25,000 bases of DNA from Mesostigma viride (Eukaryota > Streptophyta > Mesostigmatophyceae > Mesostigmatales > Mesostigmataceae), in contig RPFO01001095.1 in the NCBI GenBank assembly GCA_009746045.1, positions 1 to 25,000 of the forward strand. Reading direction: 5' to 3'. Of the stretch, positions 22,360 to 25,000 are shown one piece after another (the first letter of the stretch is position 1; each line of letters opens with the position of its first letter). The position numbers and the translations under genes are program-made. Under the pieces are notes generated by a model. The model saw only the letters and a program-made list of their open reading frames with translations. It was not told the DNA's origin and made no database searches.

Positions 22360-23301
22360 TCATTCAACCTCTTCAGAATCCAAACACAACATCATGTCCC
22401 CTTTCCACTTGTACATACTACTCTCGGCCAAATACAGCAAGCGTGCCTTCTTCCCCCCAAAAAACTTGAGATAATCCGGTGTGAAGATTGTTCCGCTGAG
22501 GACCTGCATAGCTAACTCCACCAAAACGCTTGCCATATCCTCCTCCCTACACCTCCTCTCTAATAAGGCCTTCATGTCTGCGTTCTCATCAAATCCCATG
22601 ATCAGAACTGCACATGCCATTCCTCCCCCCTCCAGAGGCAGCCCCTCCAAAAGCTTCACCCATTCTGCCTCCCTACGCGCTCTCCTCCCCGGAGGAAAAA
22701 AAATGTCCTCATCCGGGTCATAAGGAGTATCGCAGAACCAGAAAATGCTCCTTAACCCCCATAGTTCATAATTATCGTACAAGTCATCCATTTCCTTTCC
22801 CAATTGGCGTAAGCGAGCTGTCCACCCCCTCCAATTCCTCTCCAACACACGTCTCCTCTCAGCACGCTCGGACCTGAACAACCCTCCCATCGTCCTTGCT
22901 CGTGCATGTCCCTCTGGTGCTGGCTGGCGTCCTAACACCTCCTCAACTTCTTCACAATATACCTTAAAATACATTCCCCTTGTGACGAGTGTGTAGGGGG
23001 TGATATCAGCGCTTGCACACTTTACTTGCCCGCCATACAATTCTCGGAAAAGAGACTCAGTTATCAATGTACGAGGACCATCCCCGAATGCGTCCACGAA
23101 CCCAGAAATTAACTTAAAGCTGAATTGGGGTTCATACCTCCCCGACACCGCTTCCCTAGCCCCTCTACAAACTGCTTCAAAGCGGGCTACGTCGGGCGCC
23201 TCCATAAAAGCTGCGACTTCGGTCCAAATTTCCCACGGCAGTGAGATATCCCCTTCCATTATCGGCCCCGACGTCAAACTTGTCCCCTCTGCACATAACA
23301 T
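22360..23301 (-). CDS. F-box protein, about 313 aa
   Basis: The F-box is at the N-terminus: ISLPWEIWTEVAAFMEAPDV, then ARFEAVCRGAREAV, a good match to 'LP.ei...i..fl...d......vcr..r..'. The body is charged and helical (RAERRRVLERNWRGWTARLR, KEMDDLYDNYELWGL) with no known substrate-binding repeats. It ends KWKGDMMLCLDSEEVE. The frame is open to 23376 but begins there with TTG; ATGs at 23301 and 23259 both leave the F-box intact, and I give the longer. An A/T run (CATTTTTTTTAAGG on the minus strand) precedes it, and the palindrome at 23380 lies upstream. Confidence 0.7.
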   Translation of the reverse strand: MLCAEGTSLTSGPIMEGDISLPWEIWTEVAAFMEAPDVARFEAVCRGAREAVSGRYEPQFSFKLISGFVDAFGDGPRTLITESLFRELYGGQVKCASADITPYTLVTRGMYFKVYCEEVEEVLGRQPAPEGHARARTMGGLFRSERAERRRVLERNWRGWTARLRQLGKEMDDLYDNYELWGLRSIFWFCDTPYDPDEDIFFPPGRRARREAEWVKLLEGLPLEGGGMACAVLIMGFDENADMKALLERRCREEDMASVLVELAMQVLSGTIFTPDYLKFFGGKKARLLYLAESSMYKWKGDMMLCLDSEEVE

Positions 23302-23379
23302 ACATCGACGTCCATCCTTAAAAAAAATGAGGTTTTGTCGGAAAGAAAATATGCAAACGTTAGGCGAGGTTTCCAATCC

Positions 23380-23393
23380 CTAACGGCCGTTGG
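23380..23393. repeat. CTAACGGCCGTTGG palindrome variant
   Basis: Same one-base variant as at 19340 and 20798. It is in the upstream spacer of the F-box gene. Confidence 0.85.
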
Positions 23394-23442
23394 GTCACTA
23401 ATTGTTGTTTAACCCACTACAGTCGCATGAGAGAAAACGAAA

Positions 23443-23578
23443 GTCAATTTTATTCCAATTTCAAAGTGAAAGGAGAATCCACTATTACACCATTTTACAA
23501 CACAAATCAGGTCAATTTTATTCCAATTTCAAAGTAAAAAGAGAATTCACCATTACACCATTTTACAACACAAATCAG
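23443..23578. repeat. 68-bp tandem direct repeat
   Basis: GTCAATTTTATTCCAATTTC starts at 23443 and 23511; both copies end in CACCATTTTACAACACAAAT followed by CAG. They lie in the otherwise gene-free AT-rich spacer 23302-23662. Confidence 0.85.
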
Positions 23579-23662
23579 GACTACATACACAAATTTCAAA
23601 CCCAAAATGCGTCCAGTTATCCAACCTCAAAAGCAAATTATTACTCTACATTTCCAGTTTTT

Positions 23663-24439
23663 CTATGAGGAAGAACCGTAGTAGAAGGTGAAGGAGAAGT
23701 CGACCTCAGAGAAGTCGACCTGAGTTCCATCCAGTATGGTCGTCCTGTTTACCCCCCTTATCACCCCTGCCAGCCCCTCCCTTGCTTGCCTCAGACGTTC
23801 GCATCTATCCTTATGCCTACTCCAGTCAGCACGCTGGCACTCCTCACTGCAATATCTGGCATCCCTACATCCTCTACACCACTTCTGAGGGCCTGTGTCG
23901 CACCCACACCCCTCCTTGGAGCAATTTCGCATACCACGCATGGGATCCCCATCCCTCACGATCGGGTCAGAGAGCAAGAAAAAGTTCATGTTGAGGGGTA
24001 CTTCTGCCCCTACACACGCATCAGCCCTCACGCGCAGGGAAGACGTAACATTCGGGTAAAATGCGCGCCCGTAGGTGCACCCAAGCTGAGCCCCTTCCTC
24101 TTCCCCCAACTCTATCTTTGGCCCCTTTGTAATGAACGACACCAAAAGGCGGAACTCCCTCGTTGGGTCTATTGGCGCTCTTAGATCCATCTGTGGTACG
24201 AAAAAACCCTCTTGAATACAGAAGTTCATATCAGCTAGCTGGGCGTACATAACCCTCTCCATTTGGCTGAACGAATCAAACGCCAATAAAACGGCCAAGT
24301 GGCGGCCTGTCTTCTCCTGCGCGACACGAACTTCCTCGAATATGACACGCGACAGAAAGCGAACTTGTTTGTAAACGTTTTGAAGGACGCTTCCGTAGAC
24401 TTCATTCACGATCTCGGACTCATTCGCGATCTCGGCCAT
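23663..24439 (-). CDS. MYND zinc-finger protein, intact copy (258 aa)
   Basis: I start at the ATG at 24439 (MAEIANESE); the frame upstream opens with TTG. The N-terminal ~150 residues are a conserved domain of this family in the window (RHLAVLLAFDSFSQ, REFRLLVSFITK). The MYND finger spans about residues 173-213: NCSKEGCGC, then WCRGCRDARYCSEECQ and SRHKDRC. The C-terminus is strand-like (VDFSEVDFSFTFYYGSSS), recalling the VHFKFKGEMFKVF end of the split copy. Role is unknown; MYND fingers mediate protein contacts. Confidence 0.8.
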   Translation of the reverse strand: MAEIANESEIVNEVYGSVLQNVYKQVRFLSRVIFEEVRVAQEKTGRHLAVLLAFDSFSQMERVMYAQLADMNFCIQEGFFVPQMDLRAPIDPTREFRLLVSFITKGPKIELGEEEGAQLGCTYGRAFYPNVTSSLRVRADACVGAEVPLNMNFFLLSDPIVRDGDPMRGMRNCSKEGCGCDTGPQKWCRGCRDARYCSEECQRADWSRHKDRCERLRQAREGLAGVIRGVNRTTILDGTQVDFSEVDFSFTFYYGSSS

Positions 24440-24619
24440 CTTTTTCAGGGAAAAAACGAACAAAAAGATTTACATCGCGGCCAAAAAAACGCGTTTTCCC
24501 ATTAGTGTGTTTGCCTAATTTATTGTAATCATTCATTTTTAAAACAGTCAGGTCCTTCACAACCTCAGAAAATGATTTCATTAAATTGGCATATACATTT
24601 AAAAACATCTTAGGTCGCA

Positions 24620-24874
24620 CTACTTTTTGCGTTTCAGTTTACGTTTGTTTCCCGGTTGAATAAAGTTGACACCATCCCCTTCATCGTCGGAAATTAAGGC
24701 CGGCATTTCGTCCACTTCAGCTTGTACATCATCTTTTTTCATCACAACCATGGCTGGAATTGAATCCCAAAATTTCTCAATCGCTCTAACAACTTCGGCT
24801 GGCAGTTTTTTGGCCCCCCGTTCAACTGCCTCTCTCTCCTGGTTCGACACCGAAACGTCCTTGTCTTTCTCCAT
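24620..24874 (-). CDS. Small charged protein with a nuclear-localisation-like tail
   Basis: This 84-residue protein starts at the ATG at 24874 (MEKDKDVSVSNQERE). It has a helical middle (LPAEVVRAIEKFWDSIP), an acidic segment (ISDDEGDGVN) and ends in GNKRKLKRKK. The terminal basic cluster resembles a nuclear localisation signal. No family is recognised. It is the rightmost gene, with a palindrome at 24983 upstream. Moderate confidence because it is short. Confidence 0.5.
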   Translation of the reverse strand: MEKDKDVSVSNQEREAVERGAKKLPAEVVRAIEKFWDSIPAMVVMKKDDVQAEVDEMPALISDDEGDGVNFIQPGNKRKLKRKK

Positions 24875-24982
24875 TGAAAAAAACTGCACGTGAAGCACAA
24901 CTGGCACAACCAATGTAAGTAAACCTAGTACCTTCAGGGGCGGATTAATTCATCAGCCGGAGTACAATTTTATTTTACAACG

Positions 24983-24996
24983 CCAACGGCCGTTGG
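24983..24996. repeat. CCAACGGCCGTTGG palindrome at the right edge
   Basis: Perfect copy. The palindrome-rich domain therefore continues past the window. Confidence 0.9.
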
Positions 24997-25000
24997 CATT

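Noticed and set aside
24420-24620. 66-codon minus-strand frame between the MYND gene and the small charged protein
   Set aside because: It overlaps the MYND start, begins with GTG (first ATG at 24608), and shows no family feature. It could still be a small gene.

Overview
The window looks like part of a large nucleocytoplasmic DNA virus genome (giant virus of a protist), or a piece of one integrated in a host. The evidence is dense short intergenic spacing, mostly intron-free genes on both strands, KilA-N, F-box, MYND, RING-like and HNH proteins, lineage-specific paralog families, and TATA-like A/T boxes close upstream of many ATGs in otherwise GC-rich DNA. No hallmark gene (capsid, polymerase, packaging ATPase) is present, so the family cannot be fixed. 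High GC with F-box and MYND proteins recalls pandoravirus/mollivirus-type genomes, but that is inference.

Layout. (1) 1-4550: a partial IRxTPDG-family gene, a small membrane protein, two tandem PD-(D/E)XK-like nuclease paralogs, a CCCH-tail protein, a KilA-N protein, and a KilA-N/PD-(D/E)XK fusion that joins the two neighbouring families. (2) 4550-7111: sparse DNA with a 60-aa CCCH protein, a RING/zinc-ribbon gene with a broken 5' end, a 28-31 bp minisatellite, and a 30-bp repeated promoter-like module. (3) 7112-14121: compact GC-rich genes: F-box, the second IRxTPDG paralog split by a frameshift, a membrane-anchored basic protein with a 23-codon mini-paralog beside it, a P-loop kinase, two proline-rich CCCH-tail proteins, an HNH nuclease, and a two-finger protein with a possible intron. 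(4) 14122-25000: markedly more AT-rich DNA carrying about 30 intergenic copies of the 14-bp palindrome CCAACGGCCGTTGG. It also holds a triplicated gene-plus-spacer cassette, ten 208-bp tandem repeats each bounded by the palindrome, two MYND paralogs (one split), an F-box protein and a small basic protein.

Three themes run through the window. Gene families spread by duplication and domain shuffling (KilA-N/nuclease; a short N-terminal CCCH module on seven different bodies). The right half is organised by one palindrome found only between genes. Several genes are interrupted by shifts of the same sign (-1), four of them at G/C homopolymers, which suggests either assembly undercalling or slippage-prone genes. 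All functional assignments are from motifs read by eye; no database search was run.
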